Below, one piece after another: positions 35,051 through 47,030 of a stretch of 64,000 nucleotides of DNA. The stretch spans positions 10,173,287 to 10,237,286 of the forward strand of contig JAKCOZ010000015.1 in the NCBI GenBank assembly GCA_022605955.1. Reading direction: 5' to 3'. Each line of letters begins with the position of its first letter. The first letter of the stretch is position 1. Both the position numbers and the translations under genes were made by a program. This DNA is from Rallus limicola (lineage: Eukaryota; Chordata; Aves; Gruiformes; Rallidae). The notes beneath the pieces were generated by a model. The model saw nothing but the letters and a program-made list of their open reading frames with translations, made no database searches and had not been told where the DNA came from.

Positions 35051-38000
35051 GGATTGTTTCACACAAAATAAACAAAAAGGAATTAAACCAAAGCAGGAAT
35101 GCTTTTTGGAAATGTGGGCACAGAGGAATGGCTTGAGGACTAACAGGAGGACTGCCTAGAGGCGAACACTTTCAGTCCATACCACCTTCTTCCCCTGCTA
35201 CAACAGCTTCATCACAGGTTTCAAAGCTGGATTAAGCAGAGCGCTGTTCTCTTAGTGGGACATGGGTGCAGATGTGATGGTTGGTGTAGTTGGAGCTCAG
35301 CAGCTCCAGTGGAAAGGCTGAAACAAGAGAAATGAACTGGCCTTCACAGACCACCTCTTACAGGAGATGGGTTGTTGCATCCTTTAAGAACAGAAATATC
35401 TGCTTCACGCTCCTAATAGGATTTTCATATTCCTCATGAGCTTAACATGGGAAAATATGTACAAAAAAGTAGATTGATCATTCCAAATCATGATGATGAA
35501 AAATCTTTAAATCTCCCAAATCCCTCTAAATCCCTTTATGGGATTCTGTATTTCTCACAGTAAGTTCTTTCAGTTAATTCTGCCACTGAGTTAAGGTACC
35601 CAGAGGAGAAATAAAAAAAGCTGTGCTTGAAAAACATTTTTCTTTGACTGCTGGACTTCACAGGACCTGAAAAACCAAGGGACAAGCAACCCACATCAAG
35701 GACAGCTGCATAAACTTCCTGAGCACAAGAAATTAATCATAATAAAAGGCTTTTAAATTTTTTTAAATACAGTTAGGTACCAAAGATAAAATGGTTATTT
35801 CCCAGAATTGTTCCTGTTTGGCACGGCTCCTGATTGCTTAGATGAAGAACTTTTATTATTGAGTTTTTCATAACCTCTACCCTCAAAATCTGTGGAATGT
35901 CTTACATGGAAAATACAGAACACTAAAATTGCGAGCATTCCTGGCTTTTGCATTCCCTCACACCATTATTCCTCTCTCCTCCTCAACAACTCACCCCAAG
36001 GCCCTGCAGGCAGCACTGTCTGGAGGCTGCTTCCAAGCTGACTTTTGGCTAGTAGGAAAGATTCTGAAAGTTGGATGAGGTTGAACCAAGCAGAGTAAAT
36101 CGCTATATAAACCTACCCATATCTGCCTCTACTTGCATGAAAGGGTAAATCGTGTGCTGCAGGGTTTCAGGCTTTTCCCATATTGATTGATGCTTCAGTT
36201 CCCTGAGTTTACAGTGCTCGAAAGCTGTTTGCTGCCAATACTGGCTACATGTTGCTCTCTAGGTTGTTCTACAACACAAAACCATGGCTCTGCTCTGCTG
36301 CATGAAGAGATAGGAAATGAGAGCTCAGGGCTTATTGTCTGGAGCCAGCTCCACAAAATGACTTGGAAACGACAGCCTAAACCTGAGCAGACTGATGACC
36401 ACTCACAAACCAGGCTCCAGCTGCAGCGATCACAGGAGGTAGGAGGAGGCAGAGGAGAATGTTCTCCTGCTGCCTAAATACATCATGAACACAAACACAG
36501 CAGTCACTTTACACCTTTGTTTTCCCTGAATCTTTAAGAAACGGGGAAATGAAACTAAACTGAGAACCAGACAGAAACGAATCCTACCCTGTTCAGGCTG
36601 GGGCATGGGGACAGGGAGCACAGCTGGGACCTCATCAGGTGACATCAGAGCAACATCACAGCAGCTGGTCCTGAGGCAGGAGGGATGGGGGAAGCTGCCC
36701 CCACTCCCATCTGCCAGAGCTGTGTCCAGTGCCATGCTGTAACTGCATTAGTATCATTTCATCACGTACAAACGCTGACTCTGCTAGCTTGTCCCATAGG
36801 TCTGTATGGGCAGAAAAAGAAATTTTAGGGACACACTTGATCTGCAATGGCCTTTAACATCAAAGAATCCTATAAAGCTATTAAGTGCAAGAGGGGAAAC
36901 TGATAGTTGGAGGTGGAGGAAGAATTGCGACTTGGTTCTACAGGGCATTCACTCAGAGGTATAGTCCCTTTGAAATTATCATGCAAATCTAGAGGCTTTT
37001 CAGCAATTTCAGCTAAATCCTTGAGGCTTGTGCACACAGAGAGGTTAATTTGGTTTCAAGAAGTATGGATTAAAAGCAGAACAGTCATTCCTGAATAATT
37101 CCTTCTGTGGTTACTCCTATTTTGGAAAAAAAGGTCTAACTGATCCCATGCAGCTCATCCCCAACCTGGTTTAAGTTTATTAAGAGCCAGTCAATCTTTT
37201 CCAGCTAACATGGATCAGAGAGACAATTGGGTGGAAAGTCAGGAATTACTTCATAGGCAGTAAAACCTTTACTAGGGTCAGAAAAAACACCTGAAATGTG
37301 GTGTGTTTACTAGATCAGACTCAGATATCAATTATATCTTTAACAAGTTCAGGGTAATTTTGTTTCTTCTGTGAGCTGTCTTTTGATCTAACCTAGTTTA
37401 ACCTTGATAAGAATCTGACCACTGACTTTAGAGGAAGTTTTTCCAAGAACTGGTGGGGAAAAAAAAGTGTTAGCCAACCTTCAGCAATGATTCAAGGGGA
37501 GTCATTTGCATAGGAAAAGGTGACAGGACTGACCCTTTATACCATGTAGTTCAATAATTTCTGATCTGGAAAGGGAAAGCATTGAAGGCCTTGAGTTGCT
37601 TGTAGTTTATTATTTGAGCTAGAATTTGTGTTTAATCTTTATAATGAGCAATTAAAAGGTTTATGAACTTTTTCTGATGCTGATGCAAACAGGGAGAAAT
37701 CCAAACAATTTACCAGTCAGAAGACTAAGTACAAGAGATACCTTGAATTGGAGGAGCCAGCTGAAGGGAGTGGTAGTGCCTAGTCAAGGCGAGCCAAAAC
37801 TGGAGGGAAAATACCAGTAAACAACCTGTGAGATTGAGGGGTGCTCTGGGGGCCTAAATATGGAAATATCTAGCAACTACTCATTGGACTGCAGAGCAAC
37901 CAGAGAAAGCATTGCTACTGTACCTGCCTTCTCCTCAGCTGTAAATGAGTGACCTGCAATTCTGTGTTTCTATAAACCATCGATTTCTCCCTTCAGAACA

Positions 38001-38690
38001 CAGCCACCTCCAAAGGGGAGCATAGCAACTCTTACAACAACACGCCAGGGCAGGCTAAGGCACAAAGTAAAGGAGAATTATCTAGGATGGAAGATCTAGT
38101 CCTGTAGCAACTCATTCAAAAGAACTCTAGTAAACATGTCCCTCCTCCTGCCCCACAGGCAGAACTTTCTCCTTCCAAATTCACACATGCCCCTCACCGT
38201 GAACTTTCCATCACCAGACTAAAACCACGCCTTGTGCACACTGAACTCAGAGAAGTTAACCCTAAAAACTACCTTGAAAAGTCTCTGTATAGTGGATGAA
38301 GAAAAGAGAATTAATTACTTGGCTAAAAAAAGTGAACAGCAATAAGGGAACCTTAACAAGCTAGACATTTCAGCCCAAAGCCCCTTTCAAGCTTCTGCTG
38401 TCACTCAGACTGGCTTGCTGCCGTGCCCTGTAAAACTTTCTGACTGTTAATAGTATACATCAATTTACAGTCCTCTCAGATCAGGGAGATTAGACTAACA
38501 GGTAGATTAAGTCATTTGGAGGTAGATGCCATATAAACATCAGTCACATCAGTCACTCTTACTTACTACTTGTGAAGCACAGCAGGGTACACAGAAGAGG
38601 GCAAGAGGGGGCCCATCGCCACATGCAAACAGAGATACCAAGCTATAAATATGCTGATGTATTTTTACATTTGTTGTGGCAAAGTCAGGA
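35051..38690. other. Anonymous non-coding sequence
   Basis: AT-rich and GC-rich stretches alternate without a recognisable repeat family. Open frames are about 100 codons or fewer and lack domains. An octamer-type ATTTGCAT lies near 37504, which is expected by chance. Confidence 0.5.
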
Positions 38691-38727
38691 TGGTTGTTGT
38701 GATGCTGGGATGTTGCTGGGGCTGTTT

Positions 38728-38743
38728 TCTAATTATAATTAGA
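38728..38743. promoter_or_regulatory. 16-bp perfect palindrome with two TAATTA cores (tentative)
   Basis: TCTAATTATAATTAGA is identical to its reverse complement and carries TAATTA- and TAATTAG-type cores on both strands, the shape expected of a dimeric homeodomain site. About one perfect 16-bp palindrome is expected per 64 kb by chance, so the motif content is what makes it notable. Confidence 0.25.
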
Positions 38744-38859
38744 TTCTGTTATTTTTCCAGTGTCATTATCAGAGCCATGGTCATGTGTGCTTGCTTTTAA
38801 ATGCTACCGGCCCTACTAATTATTCTGGGAACAAGGGAACTCCACAGGCAATGGGGAAA

Positions 38860-39420
38860 TAATTCCAGTCCCAGGAGCGCCTCCTCCTGCTGTCAGATGG
38901 TGGGTACGGTTCTCTGCTGCCGTCAGAGTCCACAACAGTGACGTGCTGGAAGATGCTGTGACTGATTTTCCGATGACAATCGCAGCGTGCACCCCTCCAG
39001 CCGCACACTTCAGGGGGTGCTGACGGTCTCTCCACAGGTGCTGCTGCCTTGCCCTTGCTGCCTGCCCCCACACGCTAGTGCCCTCACGGCTGTAGGCTTT
39101 TTCACACCTCTGGATTCTGAGGGGGGAGTTGAAAGCAAATGTGCTGGAACATTTTCAGACTCTAAAAATAAATGACACCTGCCATTATAAAATGACTTGG
39201 TGAAGCAGCCACGCTTGAACATCCCTGCCTCATCCGAGCGCCTGATGCTGAAAGGGCTTTTCGTTGTCATTGCCTGGGGTACCCTTGCACTGCATATCAC
39301 AAGTGCCACGATAGGGACCTTCCCAGACAAACTGCAAGGAGGTGTGCCCAGGAAAAGCAGGACCCCGGGATCTGTGGACAAAGCTGATGTGCTGAAAGAT
39401 TCCAGCCAAAAGCACTAGAG
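38860..39420. other. Mildly CpG-enriched patch, no gene assigned
   Basis: I count about 18 CpG in 560 bp, several times denser than neighbouring kilobases but below a classical CpG island. Frames are open on both strands (minus 38816-39073 and 39010-39381; plus 39197-39418). The plus frame, read from the ATG at 39245, starts MLKGLFVVIAWGTLALHI, which resembles a signal or anchor helix, and ends at 39418. I do not recognise the protein. Overlapping opposite frames suggest that composition explains much of the openness. Confidence 0.3.
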
Positions 39421-41660
39421 GACTTACAGGAGCAGTTCCTCATCGACAAATCCTTAGAAAAGTGGAATCAAATGACTGGACCTGACAGCTAGGGAGAACT
39501 ATGCTATCTCCATTTAATCTTCCTTGTAGGAAAACACAATTGAGGCAAAGGAAGGAAAGAGCCTACCACACCTGAGGACCTTATTCTTTTGTTAATTGTA
39601 CACTACCGATGCCATCGCTGGCATTAAGCAAATAGGAGAAAGAAAATGGAAATGGTTCTGTACAAATGTCTGAATGCTCCCAGGAGCCTTGGTCACAAAA
39701 CCCAGGGCACTGCTCTGCCTGATGAGGTTGGATCAATGCTCAGGTACCCCAGTGTGCATGTCATCCACTTGATAAAAAGTCAGGAGGTTCCAGATTCTGC
39801 ATCCGAGCCATTCCCAGGATGCCTCCTGTGCTGTGCAATAGCCAGGATGAGGGAAAAGGGCATTTCACCCCACTTTACAGCTTGGAAATGTAGGGAGACA
39901 ATCCAAAAGAATAGGGGTTTTTTTTGTTGTTTTTAAGAACACTATATTCATCCTCTAAATCAGGAAGGCTAATTGGCCTGGCTGCTCTGACAGTATTTTC
40001 TCTTGGGAAAAAAAAAGTTGCACTCCTTCAGCATTCAGAACTTTTTAATCCCGGTGCCAAATGCATTTCTCTGAATTAATATTGGTGGAATGAAAAGGCT
40101 TTCTTCTCCACTTGAGCCTTCTCTCCCAGGATAAATCTTTTTGGAATTTGCTTTATATATTGTGCTTTTGAATGTTCTTTTAAATGTTAAAAAATGACTG
40201 TGTGAGAATGTCGCCTTCTCATTAGCAAAATTTACTACATATTTTCCTCCATTGTTACCAGTACAGTTCCAGCAGTGTTAACAATGGGAACCCTAGAGCA
40301 AATGGTCTGGCACCAGTACTTGTCATCTAACTATGGCTGGACAAAAATCTGTTTGAAAAGTGGTTCTGCGTTTTTTAAATGTGCTTGTTTTGAGTGAGCA
40401 CTTCTAAATGAATTTTTAAAGTAAAAAAATCCAATTTTTTGTCATGTTTTAACTAGGAAGATAACAGGGCTTTTGCTTTTTGGGGGAAAACTTACGGTTG
40501 TAAGCAAAATAAAGTTCTCTAGTCCCCTGCCTTTCTCTTGACTTAGGAGGAGGAAGTTATCAGAAGATGACCAGAAGGTTATGATTGTCTTCATCAGAAT
40601 GAATTTTATCTATTCTTTTTAAATTCAAAATTTCTAAAAAATGGGGGGAAAGATCATAAACTTTCTGCTGTCTTTAAAAAATTTTCCTGGTGCGTCAGCA
40701 CAATATATCCCATTACGTCAACAGGGTGCAAGCGAGTTTTCAAGTTTCCATGAAGCTTTCACCACCACAGGTAAAGAGACCTCAGCCAGATTCAGTGGTG
40801 GTGGGAAACATTTGAATGTTTGTTTCTACGCTGGCAGAAGCAGTGCAGCAGCAAAGCTCTCTGGTGAAAGCTCTGCGGGAAGTCAGAATGGTCTCCTCTG
40901 ATATTAAAACTCAGTAATCTCTAAAAGCTGCTTCCATTCACTGGAAACTACTGCTACTTTTTTCCCTTTTGCAATACTTAGATCTCCTTTGTTAACACAA
41001 ATCTTTGCTGTAACTAAAACACAGCAAACACACGTGCTCTGAAATCCTTCAGCTGTGCCTTCCTATAGCCATGGAAACAGAGTCCTGCGTGCCCAGAGCG
41101 AGGCAAGGTGGGTGTTTTGGGGTGTTTTTCTTTTGTTGCAATCTGTCACAGAGTATGCTTCTCACAAATACACAAATCAAGATCCTGGTCTGAGGTATTT
41201 TTGTTTCAACTCAGACCAAAGGTGACACTTGGGCATGACCTGAACTTGACCAGCCTCCCTCACCAGTGAACCGCTTTTTATACCGTTCTCATAATGAATT
41301 TATGTCATCAGCTGCTAATACTTCTGCAAACCTACTGCTTCCTTCCTGGTGTTAGACAAGGATTCAGAGGACCCAGTTAATACTCACGGCTCTATCCAAT
41401 TTAAGAAGAGGATTTGGAGCTCAATTAGGTCGCTTATTTGCTGCTTCTGAACCTGAGCTGGGACTAAACTGTGTCAGAACCTTCCATTGGGTCAGACTGA
41501 AATAACCAAGGATACGTCAGCACACCTGAACAGGAGCCCTGCTCTGCTTCCCGTTTAATGCTCCACATTCCCTGTGGTCCAATGGAAATGCCTGCATTTG
41601 TGTAAGAACTCACTCACTGACAACGCAGCCTCTTTTATTTGATGCTGGCATAAAGCGATG
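39421..41660. other. Anonymous non-coding sequence
   Basis: No repeat is securely recognised. A faint MIR-like trace near 39510-39560 ('atctccatttaatc' and 'aattgaggcaaagg') is too weak to call. Open frames are under 100 codons. Confidence 0.5.
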
Positions 41661-41667
41661 TTATTAA

Positions 41668-41850
41668 TAGTTTGTGATCTACTGTGCCTTTCATCTGAGA
41701 ATCTCTCTCAAAGTGTTTTAGGAGGCTGAATCAATTTTCAAAACACTCCTGGTGTAATACTATCCCCATTTTACTGGAAGGAAAACCGAGGCAGTGGGAG
41801 GTAATTTTCCCAAGGGTTCATTGGTAGAGGTAGAAATAGAGCCCCGGACT
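41668..41850 (-). mobile_element. Ancient MIR-like SINE, nearly full length
   Basis: Plus-strand landmarks in reverse MIR order are 'gtgcctttcatctgagaatc', 'tctcaaagtgttttaggagg', 'actatccccattttactgga', 'aaaccgaggcagtgggaggt', 'attttcccaagggttcattg' and 'gtagaaatagagccccggac'. These follow, in order, the family's cttt-catct, caaagcgcttta, tccccattttaca, aaactgaggca-agaggt, acttgcccaaggtcaca and gaatagaacccagg. It is the best preserved of the MIR-like copies here. Confidence 0.8.
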
Positions 41851-41999
41851 CGTGCTCCAGATATAGCTTGCATTCTCATCCCATGGCTGAAAACTACATG
41901 CAGGAGTCCTGGCTTTCAGCACTAAACCTGCCTTCTGCCTGGTGGTTTATGCTTCCGAAAGGGCTGCCTGTTGCCATGGGAACTGCAGTTCAGATCACT

Positions 42000-42082
42000 G
42001 GACCAGATTTGCTTCAGTTACATCAATGCAAATCATGAACAAATTCACTTAAATTAATGGAGCTACTCCAAATTTCCAGGGG
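42000..42082. mobile_element. Ancient amniote repeat with an inverted-repeat core
   Basis: 'ggaccagatttgcttcagtt', 'acatcaatgcaaatcatgaa' and 'taatggagctactccaaatt' correspond in order to a widespread amniote element reading roughly 'gatctcagttacaccagtgt', 'aaatccggagtaactccatt', 'caatggagttactccggatt'. That element has complementary arms around a central axis. I know the pattern but not a certain family name. It lies 150 bp beyond the MIR-like copy. Confidence 0.58.
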
Positions 42083-42651
42083 GAAGGGAGGATGCAGGGA
42101 AGAATCAGTCCCTCTGGATTTAAGAAGGTGGCACAGTCTCTTGAGAGTGGGAAAAAAATTCTTTGATCATTAGAGGAGGGGGAAAGGATGAAGGATACTT
42201 TACAACAAAGGTATAGAAAGTAAATCTGGGAACTTGAATTAACCAAGGGTGACATGATGTTCTCAGACCTACTTCCAACCACTGCCAGTAGAAGCTCTTG
42301 GAGGTCACAAACAAAAGTACTGCTTCCTCCCTGCACTGAGCAAAGACCAGATGAATGCTTTTACTCCTGTAAGGAGTGGTGAAAGATGGAGTCAGAGTCT
42401 ACAGATAGAAAATGGAAAAGACCAGTTAGTGCTGCTGTTTGCAGGATGGGTCTCACAGGATACAGGTCTCACCTGGGGTCTAGGACCATGTAGCAAGTCC
42501 CCAGGTTGTAGCCTGTGAATTCTTCCCGGGGGGAAATAACTGACTGATGGAACAGATACCTGAACAATTTCCTCAGCATCTGTTACAGCACCATGAGGAC
42601 CCAAAGTGCTGCTGACCAGGGAAATGGAAGAAATGAGGGGGGTAAGAAGTG

Positions 42652-42712
42652 TGTCGTGGTTTCACCCCGGCTGTGGGCCGAGATCCACGCAGCTGCCTGC
42701 TCCTTAAAGTAA
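42652..42712 (+). mobile_element. Stub of an avian endogenous-retrovirus LTR (5' end)
   Basis: The segment opens 'tgtcgtggtttcaccccggc' and continues to 'gatccacgcagctgcctgct'. It matches the start of a common bird LTR that begins TGTCGTGGTTTAACCCC and has CACGCAGCCGCTCGCTC about 30 bp on. TG is the standard first dinucleotide of an LTR. After about 60 bp I can no longer follow the similarity, and I see no matching 3' end, target duplication, or gag, pol or env remnant, so this is a fragment of a solo LTR or a truncated copy. Confidence 0.55.
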
Positions 42713-45700
42713 AACAGAAACCCTTTCTAGCAGTAGTAACCATTACCCCATAGATTCCTTGTTTCCTTGCAGGAACCCCTCTCTCTAGGCCAGAGAGCAA
42801 ACACTGGGCTGGAGTAGCCTGTGTCCCTCAGAGATGGAAGCTGGTGCTGAGGGAGGAAGAGTCTGGTCTACTACAGGGAAGGGGTATCTTAAAGGCTTGA
42901 GCACAGGTCATTCTGCAATTGTGCTAACACACGAAGTATAATTTGAGATGAACTTCTCCTATGATACTGGAAAGCAAACCATCCTGTGTCCAAGGCTGAG
43001 TAAGCAGCTATGGTTTCAAACAGTTCACACAGATGCTGGAAATATCTTCCTATAAAGCTCAGTCTTTCACACTGGCAAGGGATATACTGTTAATCTTGCT
43101 GTACCTCAAACACTTTAATCCACAGGTATTTAACTTCATTAATTAATATTCAAAGTTCCCAAGCTGTTGGCTGTGCAGATTAGTTTGTTACTGACCACCC
43201 AAGGGAAACCCTTTGGATCAAGGAGATTCAGTATTCAAAGGTGTTATTACCGTGTCAAAACTGATGCAGATGTTTTGAGTGGAGACTCCTGAACATCGAA
43301 GCAAGAGATGGGAAGAATATGAGCAGCAAGGTTTGGCACCATCTGCTGTTCCTTATGGCAAAAAATCCCACAGAACTTTCCAATCACACTGCAAAAACTG
43401 TTCTCCTGATCTGGGGCCCCAGCAGTGACTCTTGACAGTGGTGTAGGACTCAGCACTCAATCCGAGGGGCCACAGCCATTGTTCCTGGGGGACACTGCAA
43501 GATTGAACCTTGTGCGTGTTGAAGATGCAGCGGACACTGACTTCAAAAAGGAAAACTGATGAGACTAAACATTGTGGCCTAATAGCATGGTGACCCTGCT
43601 AACATCCCAAGGCTGGATCTGGGTCATGCACGGTCAGCCAGGACAAGTTTTGCATACATGTTTCAAAAGCCTCCATATTTCTTGCAAAACATTTTGCCCA
43701 CCTCAAAACAAGAGGTCAATGCTCTGATTCAGTATCTCATCACATGCTAAAATTTGGATTTGTACCATCCTTTTATCATCTGCCTGACCTGAGGTTCAAG
43801 CTTGTAAAAAAAATCCCCTCCTACATGTGAACATGAGGTTCAGGCTGGGGGTCCAAGGTGAGCACTTTCCACACCTGCTGCTGGAACTGCTACCAAGCAA
43901 AACATGACCACAGATAATACAGAAATAACATTTCTGTTTTGCCAGCATTTCCAGTTCTTGGGAAGATAGGAATCTCAATTTTCTTGCTTTTATTTTTTTA
44001 AAAGCAATTTTCCAGTTCACAAGATTGGGAAAAAAGCTTGAAAAGGCAACTTAAACTTAAAATTGAGTTGTAAAAGCTAATAACAAACTGTGCTCTTAAA
44101 AAAATATTAAAATTAGGTATGCTTATGCTTTTTAAAAATATTTATTACATTTGTGGAGGTCTAACAAAATATTCAAATACTTGAGGTCAGCAATACTAGA
44201 AATGCCATTACTGTGAGACAGCAATATATATTCATGTAGGATAAGGGCAATGAGTCAACTTCTCCCCTTAAGGTAGACCACATTAGTGTCCCACACAATC
44301 CCCTTGAAAAATTATACTCAGAGAATGGACACTGTTCATTGACTCAGGAAATCTAGCTGCTCTACGTGATTACCCTAATTTGAAGAGGTAGAATGTGTGT
44401 AAGTAAAGACAAAATGTCTCAGAACTTGAGGTTTCTGCTGTTTAGTTAGAAGTTCAGCAATTTAGGCAGTTGTATGAAAGTTGGAACCACACTTTGTAAA
44501 TCACTGCTCCGGTAAAAATGGGATTATTTCTAGGTCTGAAGGAAGCACCAAAGAATGAGTATTTCCACTTCCAGATGATCCAAATATGCCCATTCTCTCA
44601 GAGATCTTGGAAAAGGAAGATTTGAGGCTGACAGTCATAAAAGTTGCCAGAATGACCTCCTGCTCCACACACTGGTTTTTACAGAGCCCTGAGGTGTGCT
44701 ACAGGCAGCAGCCCTGGAGCAGCACAAGTCCTCTGTATCCAAGAACAGCAATGAAAGTCCTTTGGATCTCTTTTATCAACACTTCTGGGAAATAGAAGTA
44801 CATCATAGCACGAGGTAGTGACCGAACAGGTAACATCCAAACCACAGTGTCTTATAATTTTGGCCTCCAAGGCATCTCTGAGCATGAGCCTACATCACAG
44901 TTCCTTACTGGGCATCCATTTCCAGTGGCTGCCTCTGGAAGGTGGAAGACAGTGCAGCCATACTGTGCCATTGGGCCAAAGCTATAAACAGATCTTTGTG
45001 CAGTCAGAAAATAGCAGGAGACAGAGCTATGATCCCACCTTGAAAAGGCCTTAGACCAGTGACTTTACCAATTTTTTTTTATTTTCCAGGCACCACTCAC
45101 TGCCATTTTTCAGACCATGAAACTCTGTTTCCAGGGGCAGAGAGCAGTCCCACTAACATTCTGAGCTCAAAAGGATGGAAGCTGAAAACTCCACATCAGC
45201 TAAATACAGATAATATTGGGACTGAAACTGAACTTCACCTGTAAAAGTGAAAAGCACATTGGGATATGCAAATCCCTGATTAACAAGAGAGATTGACAAA
45301 GCCAAAACATCCACAGACAACCTGGGTCCTATTTACATGGTTATAGCAAAATTCAAGAGCCATAAAAAGGGAGTGGCTGTAAATTATCTCAGCTGCTGCA
45401 GGAAAACAGAAAAAAGTGTTTGGCTATTCTGTTCTCTAGCATGGCTTTCACTGGATAGACTTGGTGATTTCCCTGTTCTGCAATTTTTTTTTGGGGGGGG
45501 GCGGGGAGGAGTTGAGAACTCAGTTATTCTTTCCTCCACAGTCAAAATGCATCGTGCCCTGTCCCCATGGTCCCAGTGGGAAAGGGCACCCACCTGCAGC
45601 CTGGCCATGCCCCACACCTGCGCCATGCAATGGAGAACCTCCAGTATCCCTTAGCTAGCTGAGCCCTGACAGGTCAACTCCTCTCTGTGGTTTACCATGG

Positions 45701-46845
45701 GTAGAGCTAACTCAGATGCCATCCAGACATGCCATTTAGTCTCCTTAGAAAGGAGTCCCCTGTAATGAAAGATCAGGTTCAGATGAATTATAGTCAGTCT
45801 AAACCAGGTGTTTACAGGGAGGACAAGGATGCTGTGTAACAGGGATGTTTGGCTGAAGTCCATGCAAATTTCCAGTGAGGCCAAAGTCCAGACAAACTCA
45901 TTAATCTCCACAAACTTTTATTTTCCCACATAAGAAACCAGAGTATAAGTGCTCCCTTTCCTCAGAGAGAGGCCACATGGGCAGACCCTCTTATACTCCC
46001 AGCAGAGACCAGTTGCCAAAAGCTGTAAAACCAGTAAGAAATTCACAGTCCCTTCCTACAAGCCTTTGGTCTTTATATTACATTAAACCTAGGAATAAAG
46101 CACAGAAATTCACGTCCAGAACCTGGGGAGTTAAAATCTCAGCGATCAAAATGACGTCAAAACATAAACCTACTAAGGAAGGACCCACACTGCCTGTCAC
46201 ACCACAGCTACTCCCTGCGCTCTCCCTCACTGCGGAGCCTGACCTACTTGATACGCGTTCCGGCACTAAGGCCCCGGCACTAAGTATCTTAGACCCCTAA
46301 AATCGCATTCCAGACTTATAATTGCAAAGCAGCTGTCAGGCCTGAGCCCTGCCATCGCACTCCCCCATCTGTTCAGCCCATCTAGCATTACAGCAGAGGA
46401 CAGCATGGAGGCTGAAACTGTATCATACGTGAAGACAGAACCTGCTGCACTGCCCACGGGGCCAGATGAGATCACTTGCACTTTCATGGTCTTGAAATCT
46501 TTCAAGCTTCAGAAGAGTAGTGGGCAGAGGCTGGTCAGAAGAGGGGAGAAAGGACACAGCCAGAAGGATCAAATTCTGCAACATGACTCTGGCAGCTGAG
46601 TCAAAAAGACAGACATCTTCAGCTTCACTGGGGAGATGTTTGACTCGTGGCAGGGCTGAGAATCATTTGAGAGCCCCTTAGAGGAAAACCTGATACTGTG
46701 ACTTTCCCCAAACCCTCCCCCTTCACATCTCTTGCTATTAACTCTTTCCATAGCACTTGATTTCACATAGCCATAAATCATCTGACCTGAAATGTATGCC
46801 TTGAGCAAGCAAAAGCCCTCCCTGAATCTGTGGGCTATTGCTTAG
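42713..46845. other. Anonymous non-coding sequence
   Basis: A T8-G9-C-G4 run lies at 45485-45506. Two copies of CCGGCACTAAG stand 14 bp apart at 46260-46284 in a small CpG cluster. Frames up to about 107 codons have no recognisable domain. Confidence 0.5.
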
Positions 46846-46849
46846 ACTG

Positions 46850-47030
46850 TGCGTTGATGGGTGAGTACCTGTCTCTGAGTCAAATTAAAGAGTGGGCCCT
46901 GTCCCACTATTTATTGTCTTTACCAATAATATAGACAAAGCTTCAGATGAAACCTAACCACTTTTAAATCTCAAGAACAGCTATGGAAATGTAGAGGAAG
47001 GACTTCAAGATCTTGCTCTGGCTGATTTGC
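46850..47030 (+). mobile_element. Old CR1-clade LINE fossil, reverse-transcriptase core
   Basis: A single frame reads CVDG-stop-VPVSES, then GPVPLFIVFTNNID ending at 46936, then ASDET-stop and GNVEEGLQDLA near 46990-47020. These align in order with the RT series VVNG-W-PVTS, GPVLFNIFINDLD (the conserved block before the catalytic centre), FADDTK and GGVVDTPEG-IQ-DL. The segment between the second and third blocks is deleted, and stops interrupt the frame, so the element is dead and old. I see no 3' tail nearby. Confidence 0.7.

Noticed and set aside
39510..39560. MIR-like trace ('atctccatttaatc' and 'aattgaggcaaagg')
   Set aside because: Only two short landmarks with irregular spacing, not enough to call.
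46260..46284. CCGGCACTAAG repeated twice, 14 bp apart
   Set aside because: A two-copy short duplication with no further context; probably replication slippage.
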